Source of the DNA: Desulfuromonas sp. TF
GTDB lineage: Bacteria > Desulfobacterota > Desulfuromonadia > Desulfuromonadales > ATBO01
DNA: 40,946 nt
Assembly: GCF_000472285.1 (NCBI RefSeq)
Contig: NZ_KI421422.1
Coordinates: forward strand, 143,958 to 184,903
Reading direction: 5' to 3'
Shown here: piece by piece, positions 7,895 to 16,489 of the stretch
Numbering within the stretch: position 1 is the first letter of the stretch
How the letters are laid out: the number at the start of each line of letters is the position of its first letter
Notes under the pieces: generated by a model
What the model saw: the letters and a program-made list of their open reading frames with translations, nothing else
What the model was told of the DNA's origin: nothing
Databases searched by the model: none
Made by a program: the position numbers and the translations under genes

Positions 7895-10315
7895 TTACGC
7901 CATAACGGAGTCAGGGCTTACCGGCAGCATGACGTAAAAGGTGCTTCCCTCCCCAAGGGTGCTTTCCACCCAGACCCGACCGCCGTGAAGATTGACGATT
8001 TCCCGCACCAGGGCCAGCCCCAGCCCGGTTCCGCCGAAGAGTCGACGGTCGGTGTTGTCGACCCGATAGAACCGGTCGAAGATCTTCTCCAGGGCAGCTG
8101 GCGGAATACCCACCCCCTGGTCCTTCACCCAGAGTGTGACGCCGTCCTCGTCGCGGCGGGCGCCAAGGACGATTTCTCCACCGGCCGGGGAATATTTGAC
8201 GGCATTGGAGACAAGGCAGGCCAGCATCTGCTGAAGCTGGTTGATGTCGCCTCGAACAGGTGGCAGGTTGCCGGGGATGTCGAGGATGATGCGATGGGTC
8301 GGCGAGGCCGTACCGAAAAGGGTGGCGGCTTCCTTCAGCAGCGGCCGCAGGCGAAGTGGCTTAAAGGTCAGTGGAGTCTGGCGGGCCCGGAGTCGCTGCA
8401 GGCTGAGGAAGGCATCGATCATTTCGTTGAGCTTTTCCGTCTGCTGATAGATCGTTCGCATGTAGACCTTCTGCTTGTCCGGCGGCACGTCATGTTCCAG
8501 CATGTATTCGGAGTAACCCATCACGGCGGTCAGGGGCGTTCGCATTTCATGGCTTACCGCCGAGATGATCTCGTCCTTGATCCGCTCCACCTCCTTGCGC
8601 TCTGTGATGTCGAAGGCAATCACCATCCGCACCAGGCGTCCGTCGGGCCAGGGTATTGCCCGATCGATGCACTGATACCATTGCCCTGTTCCGGTATTCT
8701 GGAATTCCCAGACGCAAGCCCCCTGTGGGACCCCGTCCTTGACCAGCTGGTCACAGGTGCACAGGGAACAGAGAACCTCCTGGTCGACCTGCAGAACCTT
8801 GTAGCACGGTTTTCCCCGCCAGTCCTCGCCAAAGACCGAAATTCCGTAGCGATTCAGGTAGATGAGTTCATGACATCCCATGTCGGACACGGAAACGACC
8901 GCATTGATCGAGTCAAAAATCGTACTGATCTGGGCGAATTGGGACTGAAGCGCCTCCCGTGTTCGTCGGCGCTCGGTTATGTCGTGAACCATGGAGAGAA
9001 TGCCGATGACATGGCCCGAGGGATCGCGCAGCGGCGTATTGTACCACTCGCAGATGAGGCGCTGGCCGTCCTTTCGAATATTCCCCCCTTCTTCATTGAC
9101 CACATCCCGCCCCTCCAGAAGGTTTTTCCAGATTTTATCGACTGCGGGGCGAATATCCGCCGGGACAATCAGATCATAGGCATGCTTCCCCTGGGCCTCG
9201 GCTGCCGACCATCCGAAAATCCTCTCGGCGGCGGGGTTCCACTCCACCACCCGCAGATCGGTGTCCCATACGATGTATCCTACGGGCATGCGCTGTACGT
9301 GAAAGCTCAGCCGCTGGTGAGCGTCACGCAGGTCATCGACCCTCTGTTCGAGCTCCTTCTCTTTCTCCCGGCGTCTTTCCACCTCCCTGCGCAGCTGCGC
9401 TGTTCTCCTTTTGACTGCAAGCCGCAGGTAGAGGATCCATATCAGCGACAATCCGCCAACCAAGAGGGTCCATTTGACGATGTCCCGGACCCGGATCCCG
9501 TGCTCATAGCGCACCGACAGCCACTTCTGCCGAATATCCCTGTGTTCCTGCGCAGTCATCGAGTCGAGGGCCTTGTCGATCAGGTCGGCCAGTTCGGACC
9601 AGTCCCTGCGCACCCCCATGGCGAGACGATCGCTTCCATAAGGAGTCGGCGCGGCGATCTTGAGATCGACCAGCCCCTTTTCCTCGATGAAATAGCTGCC
9701 GACCGCCAGGTTCCCCACGTAGGCATCGGCCTGTCCGGTCGAAACCGCCGTAAGAGCCTCTTCGCTATGGTCGTATTCGAGCAGGCGCACTCCAGGCAGG
9801 TCTCGCTTCAGCCACTCTTGCGTAATGTAATCCCGCTCCACCGCCACCACCAGTTCGGCAAGATCCATCAGCCCCGTGATCGTCGGTCCCTCTTCGGTGG
9901 TAAAAATGACCCAGGGAAAGCTCATGTAGTCCTGAGTGAATTCGAGAAATTCCTCCCTTTCGGAGGTCCTGGTGATAAGCAGAATCAGATCAATTGATCG
10001 CCCGGACCTGATTTCTTCCAGTGCCTCGGACCATGTCAGGTTTGGAACCGGTCGGAATTCGATTCCCAGACGCTGGGTAACGGCAACCAGGTAGTCATAG
10101 GCCATTCCATGGTAGCGGCCGTCGGAATAGTATTCAAAGGGGGGATTATGGGAGCCGATACGCACGCGAATGACGGGATGCTGCTCCAGCCAGTTCCTCT
10201 CGGCAGGAGTCAGGGACAACTCCGGTGTGGGTGGGGGAGTCTCGGCGGCGACGGGACCGACGAGGAACAGGAGGATTGATATGAAAACCAGAAAGATTGT
10301 TGCGAACCGCCTCAT
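7895..10315 (-). CDS. Hybrid sensor histidine kinase: periplasmic SBP_bac_3 sensor, two PAS domains, HisKA-HATPase
   Basis: About 806 residues. The ATG at 10315 is preferred; an in-frame GTG three codons upstream is possible. A signal segment (MRRFATIFLVFISILLFLVG) leads to a solute-binding-type periplasmic domain of about 240 residues (WLEQHPVIRVRIGSHNPPFE, typical of SBP family 3). A membrane helix follows (WTLLVGGLSLIWILYLRLAV), then a charged coiled coil. PAS1 reads GYIVWDTDLRVVEWNPAAE; PAS2 has a cysteine cluster (CYKV...LCSLCTC). The H-box is VSHEMRTPLTA with the phospho-His near residue 589. The ATPase has N box NAVKYSP, G1 DQGVGIPP and G2 GGTGLGLALV. There is no receiver domain. It probably senses an extracellular amino acid or similar ligand. 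The sigma-54 regulator upstream on the same strand lacks a receiver, so it is not an obvious cognate response regulator. Confidence 0.92.
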   Translation of the reverse strand: MRRFATIFLVFISILLFLVGPVAAETPPPTPELSLTPAERNWLEQHPVIRVRIGSHNPPFEYYSDGRYHGMAYDYLVAVTQRLGIEFRPVPNLTWSEALEEIRSGRSIDLILLITRTSEREEFLEFTQDYMSFPWVIFTTEEGPTITGLMDLAELVVAVERDYITQEWLKRDLPGVRLLEYDHSEEALTAVSTGQADAYVGNLAVGSYFIEEKGLVDLKIAAPTPYGSDRLAMGVRRDWSELADLIDKALDSMTAQEHRDIRQKWLSVRYEHGIRVRDIVKWTLLVGGLSLIWILYLRLAVKRRTAQLRREVERRREKEKELEQRVDDLRDAHQRLSFHVQRMPVGYIVWDTDLRVVEWNPAAERIFGWSAAEAQGKHAYDLIVPADIRPAVDKIWKNLLEGRDVVNEEGGNIRKDGQRLICEWYNTPLRDPSGHVIGILSMVHDITERRRTREALQSQFAQISTIFDSINAVVSVSDMGCHELIYLNRYGISVFGEDWRGKPCYKVLQVDQEVLCSLCTCDQLVKDGVPQGACVWEFQNTGTGQWYQCIDRAIPWPDGRLVRMVIAFDITERKEVERIKDEIISAVSHEMRTPLTAVMGYSEYMLEHDVPPDKQKVYMRTIYQQTEKLNEMIDAFLSLQRLRARQTPLTFKPLRLRPLLKEAATLFGTASPTHRIILDIPGNLPPVRGDINQLQQMLACLVSNAVKYSPAGGEIVLGARRDEDGVTLWVKDQGVGIPPAALEKIFDRFYRVDNTDRRLFGGTGLGLALVREIVNLHGGRVWVESTLGEGSTFYVMLPVSPDSVMA

Positions 10316-10368
10316 CGCCTTCACCTGGGGCAGATGGCTGAGAAGTTAACAAAAATATCCATCGCTAA

Positions 10369-10396
10369 AGCATAAGATATAGTGGCATGAAAGCAA
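10369..10396 (-). promoter_or_regulatory. Possible sigma-70 promoter for the histidine kinase gene
   Basis: On the minus strand, TTGCTT (10391-10396) and TATGCT (10369-10374) are separated by 16 bases, 54 bases before the kinase start. It is a moderate consensus match, and the surrounding 170-base gap is AT-rich relative to the genes. Confidence 0.35.
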
Positions 10397-10500
10397 ACCG
10401 AAGGACTCCGATTTATATCCAGTGACAGTCTCCGTACGACAACGGAATTGATGCAAAAACAACAAACAAAAGCTACTTTCTTAACGCGCAGAAGGAGGGA

Positions 10501-11955
10501 TTACCCCGATTCCAGATCTTCCCGCTTCAACCCCAGCTTATCGAGGTAACGGTAGAGGGTGGCTCGGTGCACTCCAAGAAGGCGGGCGGCGGCGGCCAGA
10601 TTGCCGTCGGCGGCACGATAGGCGTTTCGGATATCCCCTTTGTCCAAGTCGGCGGGTCGGGTGCTGCGTCGAGAAGCTTTCTCCGGCACCAGGTCGACCT
10701 CGATGAAGGGCGGGGTCATCGTCAGGAGGTGGCGCTCTGAATGGAGCGGCCAGGGGGGGGCGAGAGCAGAGGTCTTGCGGGCCATGGTGGTCTGGGGACC
10801 CCATTCTCCGGGGGAGAAGTCGCGCCGTTCGCGAATCCATTCACTGAAAGCCCGGGCGCCGATCACCTCGGCCTGGGTTTCGATATAGACCCGTTCGAGC
10901 ACGTTGCGCAGTTCGCGGATATTTCCGGGCCACAAGTAGGACTGCAACAGGGCGAGGGCCTCAGGAGTGAGCCGTTCGATCCGGCGGCCGTATTTGTGAT
11001 TGAGGCTGCCGAGAAAGTGTTCCACAAGCAGGGGGAGATCTTCCGTCCGTTCCCGCAGGGGAGGCAGGTGAATGCGAAGCACGCTCAGGCGATGATACAG
11101 GTCGGCCCGAAAGCGACCCTGCCCTACCGCCTGTTCGAGGGAGACATTGGTGGCACAGACCACCCGCACATCGACTTCTCGCTCCTGCTCGCCGCCGACC
11201 CGCTCGATCCGCTTCTCCTCCAGGACGCGCAGCAGCTTGGCCTGTGTGTGCAGGGGCATCTCACCGATCTCGTCGAGGAAAAGGGTGCCCCCATCCGCCC
11301 TTTCGAAGCGTCCGCGGTGGGTGCGCACCGCCCCTGTAAAGGCCCCTTTTTCATGGCCGAACAACTCACTCTCCAGCAGTTCGTCGGAAATAGCCGAGCA
11401 ATTGACCGCCACGAAGGGGCCGTGGGACCGGGGACTGCCCTGGTGGAGAGCCCGGGCCGTCAGCTCTTTGCCGGTTCCGGTTTCGCCGGTGATGACCACG
11501 GAGGCATCTGAGGGGGCGTAGCAGGCGATTTTCCGAAAAACCTCTCGAATCGCCGGAGAAGTTCCCCGCATGCCGTGAAGAGAAACGACGGGCGGGGTCT
11601 TCTCCCGAAAGGAAAAAACCACGATGCGCCCCCGGAAATCGTCGGTGAGCCCGCCGGGCGCAATTTCCGCCGTCAGTGCGATTCCTCCGGGAAAACCCAC
11701 CTGGATGTCGGTCAGAGCCTCATCCCTTTCCAGCACCTCACGGGCCAGCTCGGCAAGGGGGGGAATGGTTCCGGCAAAAACCCGGTCGATGTTTAATCCT
11801 CTCGCGTCGGCGGGGGTGGTTCCGGTCAGCCGGGCCAGCGCAGGAGAAATCGCCCGGATCAGCAGGCGCTCGACGGAACGAGCCTCCACTATCAAGTCGG
11901 GAGAAAGAGCCGGCAGGTTGGTTCCAGTGGTCTGAAGGGGTTTGTTCGAATCCAT
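10501..11955 (-). CDS. PAS-containing sigma-54-dependent transcriptional activator (Fis-type HTH)
   Basis: About 484 residues. The ATG at 11955 has GAGG three bases upstream; an ATG five codons earlier (11970) has no evident site. The N-terminal roughly 125 residues are PAS-like (AISPALARLTGTTPADARGL) and contain no phospho-acceptor receiver. The AAA+ domain follows with Walker A GETGTGKE, the sigma-54-contacting GAFTGA loop, Walker B GGTLFLDEIGE and the arginine-finger region. The C-terminus is a Fis-like helix-turn-helix (AAARLLGVHRATLYRYLDKL). Such proteins bind upstream enhancers and remodel sigma-54 RNA polymerase. Two sigma-54-type promoters lie in this window (21617 and 30825), but no link to this regulator can be shown. 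Confidence 0.93.
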   Translation of the reverse strand: MDSNKPLQTTGTNLPALSPDLIVEARSVERLLIRAISPALARLTGTTPADARGLNIDRVFAGTIPPLAELAREVLERDEALTDIQVGFPGGIALTAEIAPGGLTDDFRGRIVVFSFREKTPPVVSLHGMRGTSPAIREVFRKIACYAPSDASVVITGETGTGKELTARALHQGSPRSHGPFVAVNCSAISDELLESELFGHEKGAFTGAVRTHRGRFERADGGTLFLDEIGEMPLHTQAKLLRVLEEKRIERVGGEQEREVDVRVVCATNVSLEQAVGQGRFRADLYHRLSVLRIHLPPLRERTEDLPLLVEHFLGSLNHKYGRRIERLTPEALALLQSYLWPGNIRELRNVLERVYIETQAEVIGARAFSEWIRERRDFSPGEWGPQTTMARKTSALAPPWPLHSERHLLTMTPPFIEVDLVPEKASRRSTRPADLDKGDIRNAYRAADGNLAAAARLLGVHRATLYRYLDKLGLKREDLESG

Positions 11956-11992
11956 GGACCTCAACTTCATGAAAGAGGGCGAACCTGAATCA

Positions 11993-12020
11993 ATTTAACT
12001 CTTCAAAGAGCGAAGCGCAA
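11993..12020 (-). promoter_or_regulatory. Possible sigma-70 promoter for the sigma-54 activator gene
   Basis: On the minus strand, TTGCGC (12015-12020) and TTAAAT (11993-11998) are separated by 16 bases, placing a start of transcription about 30 bases before the likely start codon. Each hexamer matches consensus at about four of six positions. The rest of the 285-base divergent gap to 12240 shows no gene. Confidence 0.35.
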
Positions 12021-12240
12021 GATGTTGCGACGGCTTTTTCCCTGTAATTACGAGGCATAAACGAGGATGGAGCGCATCCGAAGATTCCTATCCTGAGGAT
12101 GATCTGACGGAAGGAACGGGTTCCGCCATTGCCCTTTTCCCATTCCATGTTTAAAATGATGGAGTAATTTTTTCCTGCGCTTTTCATCGCTTATGTGCAG
12201 CTAGCTTTAACGTTCATCGATCACCAGAAAGGGGACATGG

Positions 12241-13545
12241 GTGAAAAAAATCGGCATTCTCCTGCTGCTCGGCGCTCTGATTGTGGGCGGCGTCTTTTAT
12301 TTTCGCGACACCGAAGAACCCCGGCTCACCCTGAGCCCGGGCACGGAGGCGGTTTCTGCCAAACGCCCCCTGAGACTGCAGCTCGAAGATCCCGGCTCGG
12401 GCCTGAACAGCATCAAGGTCGTTGCCGTTCAGGGGGAAAAAGCTTTTCCAGTCTTCTCTGAAACCTTCGGATCCGAAACGCTTTTCCGGGAGACGGAATT
12501 CGGCCTGCAGGATGCGCCCCTGAAGGACGGCCCCTTTGAGCTGCGTGTTACCGCCACCGACCATTCCATCTATCATTTTGGCGCGGGGAATACCGCTGAA
12601 GAGACGTATATTCTCCAATTTGACTCAAGAGCTCCGATCCTTTCGGTCGTGAGCTCCGCCCATAACCTCAACCAGGGCGGCTCCGCACTGATCGTCTATA
12701 CCATCTCCGAGGAGGTCGACAGGACGGGGGTGATGGTTGGAGACTTCTTTTTTCCCGGCTATCTTCAGGAGTCGGGAAATTACGCCTGTTTTTTCGCTCT
12801 TCCTTACCATATGTCCCCCAAGCAGTTCGCTCCGGAGCTGATTGCCGAGGACAGAGCAGGCAACCAGCGCCGGACGGATTTTTACCATCACGCCAATCCA
12901 AGAAACTTTCCCTCGGGGAAAATCAATCTCGATGAGAGATTTCTTAAAATGCTTCAGCCGCGGTTCGAAGCTTTTTTCCCGGAAGCCGCCACGCCGCTGG
13001 AGCTCTTTTTGAAAGTCAACGGTGAACTGCGAAAGGAGAATGTCCGTGCCCTGCGCGATTTCGGAAAGCAGACTGCTTCCGGACCCCTCTGGCAGGGCGT
13101 TTTCCTGCGCCAGCCCAATGCCGCCCATCTGGGTGGATTTGCCGCCGCGCGTTCCTACTTTTATGAAGGGAAGAAGGTAGACGAACAGACCCACATGGGA
13201 GTCGACCTGGCTTCTATAGCCCTGGCGCCGATCCCGGCCGCAAATGCGGGCAAGGTTGTCCATGCCGACGATCTGGGGATCTATGGAAAGTGCGTCATCA
13301 TCGATCATGGAATGGGACTGCAGAGCCTTTATGGGCATTTGAGCCGCATTGACGTTGAGAAGGGCGAAACAGTCGCCAAGGGCCAGACCATAGGGAATTC
13401 CGGCGCGACCGGACTGGCAGGCGGCGATCACCTCCACTTCGAAATTATCCTTTCAGGGCTGTCGGTGAATCCGGTGGAGTGGTGGGATCCGGCCTGGCTG
13501 AAAAACAATGTGGGCGACAAGCTGTCACTCTCTGTCGCGAAATAA
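12241..13545 (+). CDS. Membrane-anchored M23 family metallopeptidase (LytM-type)
   Basis: 434 residues from a GTG start, with GAAAGGGG about 10 bases upstream. A hydrophobic N-terminal anchor (IGILLLLGALIVGGVFYF) is followed by roughly 270 residues of strand-rich periplasmic sequence. The C-terminal LytM domain has the zinc ligands THMGVDLA (H and D) and DHLHFEI (HxH), plus the HGMGLQSLYGHLS segment. M23 enzymes cut peptide cross-links in peptidoglycan, or act as degenerate activators of amidases. All expected zinc ligands are visible, so it is probably active. It is transcribed divergently from the sigma-54 activator. The next gene starts 156 bases downstream with its own promoter. Confidence 0.92.
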   Translation: MKKIGILLLLGALIVGGVFYFRDTEEPRLTLSPGTEAVSAKRPLRLQLEDPGSGLNSIKVVAVQGEKAFPVFSETFGSETLFRETEFGLQDAPLKDGPFELRVTATDHSIYHFGAGNTAEETYILQFDSRAPILSVVSSAHNLNQGGSALIVYTISEEVDRTGVMVGDFFFPGYLQESGNYACFFALPYHMSPKQFAPELIAEDRAGNQRRTDFYHHANPRNFPSGKINLDERFLKMLQPRFEAFFPEAATPLELFLKVNGELRKENVRALRDFGKQTASGPLWQGVFLRQPNAAHLGGFAAARSYFYEGKKVDEQTHMGVDLASIALAPIPAANAGKVVHADDLGIYGKCVIIDHGMGLQSLYGHLSRIDVEKGETVAKGQTIGNSGATGLAGGDHLHFEIILSGLSVNPVEWWDPAWLKNNVGDKLSLSVAK

Positions 13546-13615
13546 TAATGATTTTTACGTTTCATGTGTTATTCTCCCGAAGTATTTCTTCGATTATTTA
13601 CCTGTATATAGGCAT

Positions 13616-13644
13616 TTGACAGGTAGGTTTTTTGGGTAATACTT
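13616..13644 (+). promoter_or_regulatory. Sigma-70-type promoter of the ferritin-like gene
   Basis: A perfect -35 hexamer TTGACA (13616-13621) is followed 15-17 bases later by the -10-like stretch TAATACTT. The AT-rich leader ends in GGAGG before the ATG at 13702, some 55-60 bases downstream. Confidence 0.55.
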
Positions 13645-13701
13645 TAATCATCTATTCTAAAAGACCTGTACAGCGATTACACAGCAGAAGGAGGAATACA
13701 A

Positions 13702-14199
13702 ATGCCGCAGGAATTTAATATGCAGGAAGCACTCAAGCTAGCGGTTCAGACTGAAAAGAACGTGATGGACTTCTACAAGAAAGCGGCGGAGATCACCAAA
13801 AATCCCAAGGCGAAAAAGGTTTTCGAGATTCTTTCCAATGAAGAAAGGGAGCATGCCAGTCATTTCTTTCATCTGTATCGGGGAGGAGATCTGGGAACCT
13901 TTGAGGAATTCATAGCGTCGCCCCCCCATCCCGATTCCGCCATGCTCAGAGAACTGGAAAAGGCTCTTGACGAAAACGTTCACGAGCGCAAAGCCATGGA
14001 AATAGCCCTGCGGGAAGAGGAAGATCTGGCAAAGAATCTGACTATGACGTCATCTCACATCGTCGACCCTGGGGTTCGTGCCGTTTTCGAGCGAATGGTC
14101 AGGGAAACACGGGATCATTATGAAATCATCGAATCGGAATACGCCCATCTCATGGCCATGGTCCACGAGACGGACATTGACATCTTTGTTCGGGAATAA
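13702..14199 (+). CDS. Ferritin-like / rubrerythrin-type diiron protein
   Basis: 165 residues, with GGAGG seven bases before the ATG. The protein is almost all helical: QEALKLAVQTEKNVMDFYKKAAE, then ILSNEEREHASHFFHLYRGG, and later FERMVRETRDHYEIIESEYAHLM. The ExxH in the second helix and the ETRDHYEIIESE segment are what a ferritin-like four-helix diiron site looks like. There is no C-terminal rubredoxin domain, unlike the rubrerythrin at 31553. Members detoxify peroxide or bind iron; the exact reaction is not determinable. The small cytochrome gene starts 5 bases after this stop codon, so the two are probably translationally coupled. Confidence 0.88.
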   Translation: MPQEFNMQEALKLAVQTEKNVMDFYKKAAEITKNPKAKKVFEILSNEEREHASHFFHLYRGGDLGTFEEFIASPPHPDSAMLRELEKALDENVHERKAMEIALREEEDLAKNLTMTSSHIVDPGVRAVFERMVRETRDHYEIIESEYAHLMAMVHETDIDIFVRE

Positions 14200-14203
14200 C
14201 GCC

Positions 14204-14560
14204 TTGAGCCGACGGAACGCACTAGCGTTGTTTATCCTGGTTCTGACGGTCGCCGCACCGGCCGCCGCCCAGACCGAACGGGACAAGGACATTTTAGGGA
14301 CCTTCCGGGGCAATCCCATGAAGAGGCCGGCTGAGATGTCTACCGCCGCGGAGTTCGACGAGAGGTTGCGCGAATATCGGCACATCATCGAAACCCGTTG
14401 CGTTATCTGCCATACTTCGGACCGGATCGATAAGGCCATCGAAAACCGGCTGCCATTTGAATCGGTGGAAGAGATTCTGCTCAAGCGCAATGTCGTACTC
14501 ACCGAGCGGGAGAGGGAAGTGCTGGGCACGTTCTGGGGGACTCCGCTCAAGGAGAAATAA
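14204..14560 (+). CDS. Small periplasmic monoheme c-type cytochrome-like protein
   Basis: 118 residues from a TTG start. The open frame extends further upstream only by overlapping the ferritin-like gene, and this start begins a clean signal peptide (SRRNALALFILVLTVAAPAAAQ). The mature protein has one heme-attachment motif, CVICH, within IETRCVICHTSDRIDKA. A near-duplicate sequence brackets it: DILGTFRGNPMK near the mature N-terminus and EVLGTFWGTPLK at the C-terminus. No distal methionine ligand is obvious, since the segment after the heme motif is charged and helical. It sits directly behind the ferritin-like gene and a terminator follows, so the pair forms a unit. It may pass electrons in peroxide handling; that is inference. 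Confidence 0.75.
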   Translation: MSRRNALALFILVLTVAAPAAAQTERDKDILGTFRGNPMKRPAEMSTAAEFDERLREYRHIIETRCVICHTSDRIDKAIENRLPFESVEEILLKRNVVLTEREREVLGTFWGTPLKEK

Positions 14561-14587
14561 CAGGTAATCTAAATGCTCAACGCGGAT

Positions 14588-14612
14588 AGGGCCGGCTCTC
14601 GCAGCCGGCCCT
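14588..14612 (+). terminator. Rho-independent terminator after the cytochrome gene
   Basis: A 10-bp perfect GC-rich stem (AGGGCCGGCT / AGCCGGCCCT) with a 5-base loop, followed by TTCTTT, lies 27 bases after the cytochrome stop and just before radC. Confidence 0.8.
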
Positions 14613-14638
14613 TTCTTTACACGACGATGGAGGGGGAA

Positions 14639-15325
14639 ATGAGAACGATCAAAGATTGGCCCGAAGCTGAAAGGCCGCGGGAAAAACTTCTCGACAAGGG
14701 GCCGGAAGCTCTCAGCGATGCCGAGCTTCTGGCGCTGGTGCTGCGCACCGGAGACGCCTCCTCGCGGATGAGCGCCCTCGATCATGCCCGGCTCCTTCTG
14801 GGCCGCTTCGGCTCCCTGCGGGAGCTGGCCGCCGCGTCTGTCGCCGAACTGTGCGATCTCAAAGGGATCGGTCCGGCGAAGGCGGCCGAGCTGAAGGCGG
14901 TTTTTGAGCTGGCCCGCCGCTTCGGCACGGTCGCCCTGCGCCAGGGAGATCGCTACACCTGTTCCCAGGATGTCTTTCGGCACTTTCATGAACAATTGCG
15001 GGACCGCAAGAAGGAAGTCTTTCTGGCCCTTCTGCTCGACAGTAAAAACCGGGTGATCCGCCAGGTGCAGGTCTCGGAGGGGAGTCTGACCGCAAGCATC
15101 GTTCATCCACGGGAAGTCTTCGCCCCGGTGGTTCGGGAATCCGCCGCCGCCGTTCTTTTTGTCCATAATCACCCTTCCGGAGATCCCACTCCCAGCCGCG
15201 AGGACGTGGAGATCACCACCCGACTGCGCGAAGCGGGAGAACTCATGGGGGTGAGGGTTCTCGACCACATCATCATCGGCAGCGGCGATTACGTGAGTTT
15301 TGTCGATCGGGGATTGATGGGGTGA
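14639..15325 (+). CDS. radC: RadC family JAB-domain protein
   Basis: 228 residues. The ATG at 14639 (MRTIKDWPEAERPREKLL) has GGAGG at the right distance; the open frame extends upstream only through the terminator. An N-terminal helix-hairpin-helix region (LCDLKGIGPAKAAELKAVFEL) precedes the JAB/MPN domain with the metal motif HNHPSGDPTPSREDVEIT (HxH...D). Despite the name, RadC is not established as a repair enzyme; the family is linked to DNA uptake and processing. All expected ligands are present. It converges with the LCIB-like gene across a gap holding heptamer repeats. Confidence 0.93.
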   Translation: MRTIKDWPEAERPREKLLDKGPEALSDAELLALVLRTGDASSRMSALDHARLLLGRFGSLRELAAASVAELCDLKGIGPAKAAELKAVFELARRFGTVALRQGDRYTCSQDVFRHFHEQLRDRKKEVFLALLLDSKNRVIRQVQVSEGSLTASIVHPREVFAPVVRESAAAVLFVHNHPSGDPTPSREDVEITTRLREAGELMGVRVLDHIIIGSGDYVSFVDRGLMG

Positions 15326-15330
15326 AAAGG

Positions 15331-15423
15331 ACTCAGGTTTCAGGTATCAGGCTAACCAGGAGCATACGGCTCCAGATTCGAGGGTTTTGATCCAACCTGA
15401 AACGTGAAGCCTTGAACCTGAAG
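15331..15423. repeat. Inverted arms of 7-bp-period repeats
   Basis: Three heptads (ACTCAGG, TTTCAGG, TATCAGG) at 15331-15351 face four heptads on the opposite strand (CTTCAGG, TTCAAGG, CTTCACG, TTTCAGG) at 15396-15423. The arms could pair imperfectly. Related heptads occur at 19101 and 27656. Confidence 0.6.
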
Positions 15424-15427
15424 TCTT

Positions 15428-16489
15428 TTATTCCACCCCTGCGTATTCCAGAAAGCTCTGCTCCGGGCGCCAAACCGGCTGTTCATCAAGCAGTGCACGG
15501 ATCTCCGGCGGGCCGAAATAGCGCGCCTGCAGAGCCCGACCCTGCTCCATCCAGAAGCCGAACTGCGGGACGAAGGTGTTGCGGCGGATGGAGTGATCGA
15601 GGGTCAGGCCCGCTATCACCAGAATGTTGCGCTCGCCGCTGTCGAAAGAGTCTGTAAGATATGCGGCCAGGCGATGGAACTCACGCCAGGTATTGACATC
15701 GGCAAGGCGGCGGTGGGGCCTTTGAGAGGTGACGATATCCGGGAGAAAATCGAAGACTGAGGCCTCCAGAAGGGCCTTCGTGTCGAGACTCTCCAAGTCG
15801 AGCTGCTTGGAAAAGGAAAAAATATCCGGATCCAGCAACTCCCCGATGGACCGTGGCTCCGTTCCGAGATCGCTGAGCGCCTGCTCATGGCGGGCGATGA
15901 AATCCCTGTGCAGATGGTAGATCTTGCCGTGGCTGGAATCCCGCAGGGCTTCTCCATCGACAAGGCGCTGCCACCGCACGTGGATGCGCACAGTTGAGCC
16001 GAGAGGCTTTCTGAAGAGGTACTTGTAAGGAAGCTCGATCTTGAGACCACCGACCCCTCGAAAAAGAGTGATCAGGGAGGCGGCCCGGCGGTAAACCAGC
16101 AGGTATTCTTCAAGCATTCTGTACAGCATGCCGCAGCAGGGAGCCATTCTTCCGTGGACCCGCTCCACCGTTCCAACGCCGTCCTCTTCCCTGGCTCCCA
16201 GATGGCTTCCTCCCAGAATGACCAAGTCCCTTCCGTGATGTGATGCGGGCAGCAGGCGCGTCGGGTCCAGCAGGGCGCCGACCCTTCCCAGATTGAACAC
16301 GGGACAGTTGTAGACGTAGCCGAAAAGCGCCTTCTTGATCCCCTGGCTCTCGTCGGAACATTGCCATAGGGCCGGCAGGGTGCCGCCAAAACCGCCGTCA
16401 TCGGTCAGGGAACGCATCCTGCCGAAGAGGTCCATCAGTTCCATGGAGGGCTGGTCGAGGAGTTCCTCGGGGGGCGGAGCTATCGGCAT
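15428..16489 (-). CDS. LCIB/theta-carbonic-anhydrase-like protein (tentative)
   Basis: 353 residues. The ATG at 16489 has GAGGAG six bases upstream; an ATG two codons earlier directly abuts that site. I do not recognise the whole protein. One segment near residues 92-130, LVILGGSHLGAREEDGVG followed by TVERVHGRMAPCCGML, has the shape GxHxG...DG.xGxVxR...CCG. As I recall, this is typical of the LCIB/LCIC beta-carboxyanhydrases, in which a His and a Cys from these motifs bind zinc. A third ligand could be the Cys in VYNCPVFNLGR about 35 residues upstream. The remaining 220 residues are charged and helical with no known motif, and no signal peptide or membrane segment is seen. The enzyme call is an inference from pattern. 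Confidence 0.45.
   Translation of the reverse strand: MPIAPPPEELLDQPSMELMDLFGRMRSLTDDGGFGGTLPALWQCSDESQGIKKALFGYVYNCPVFNLGRVGALLDPTRLLPASHHGRDLVILGGSHLGAREEDGVGTVERVHGRMAPCCGMLYRMLEEYLLVYRRAASLITLFRGVGGLKIELPYKYLFRKPLGSTVRIHVRWQRLVDGEALRDSSHGKIYHLHRDFIARHEQALSDLGTEPRSIGELLDPDIFSFSKQLDLESLDTKALLEASVFDFLPDIVTSQRPHRRLADVNTWREFHRLAAYLTDSFDSGERNILVIAGLTLDHSIRRNTFVPQFGFWMEQGRALQARYFGPPEIRALLDEQPVWRPEQSFLEYAGVE

Noticed and set aside
7985-9997. 670-codon plus-strand frame opposite the histidine kinase
   Set aside because: The minus-strand frame carries all kinase motifs; this one has none.
11990-12187. 65-codon minus-strand frame upstream of the sigma-54 activator
   Set aside because: No binding site or family resemblance; it covers the likely promoter.
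13578-13592. CGAAG-TATTT-CTTCG as terminator of the M23 gene
   Set aside because: Only 5 bp and no T-tract of note.
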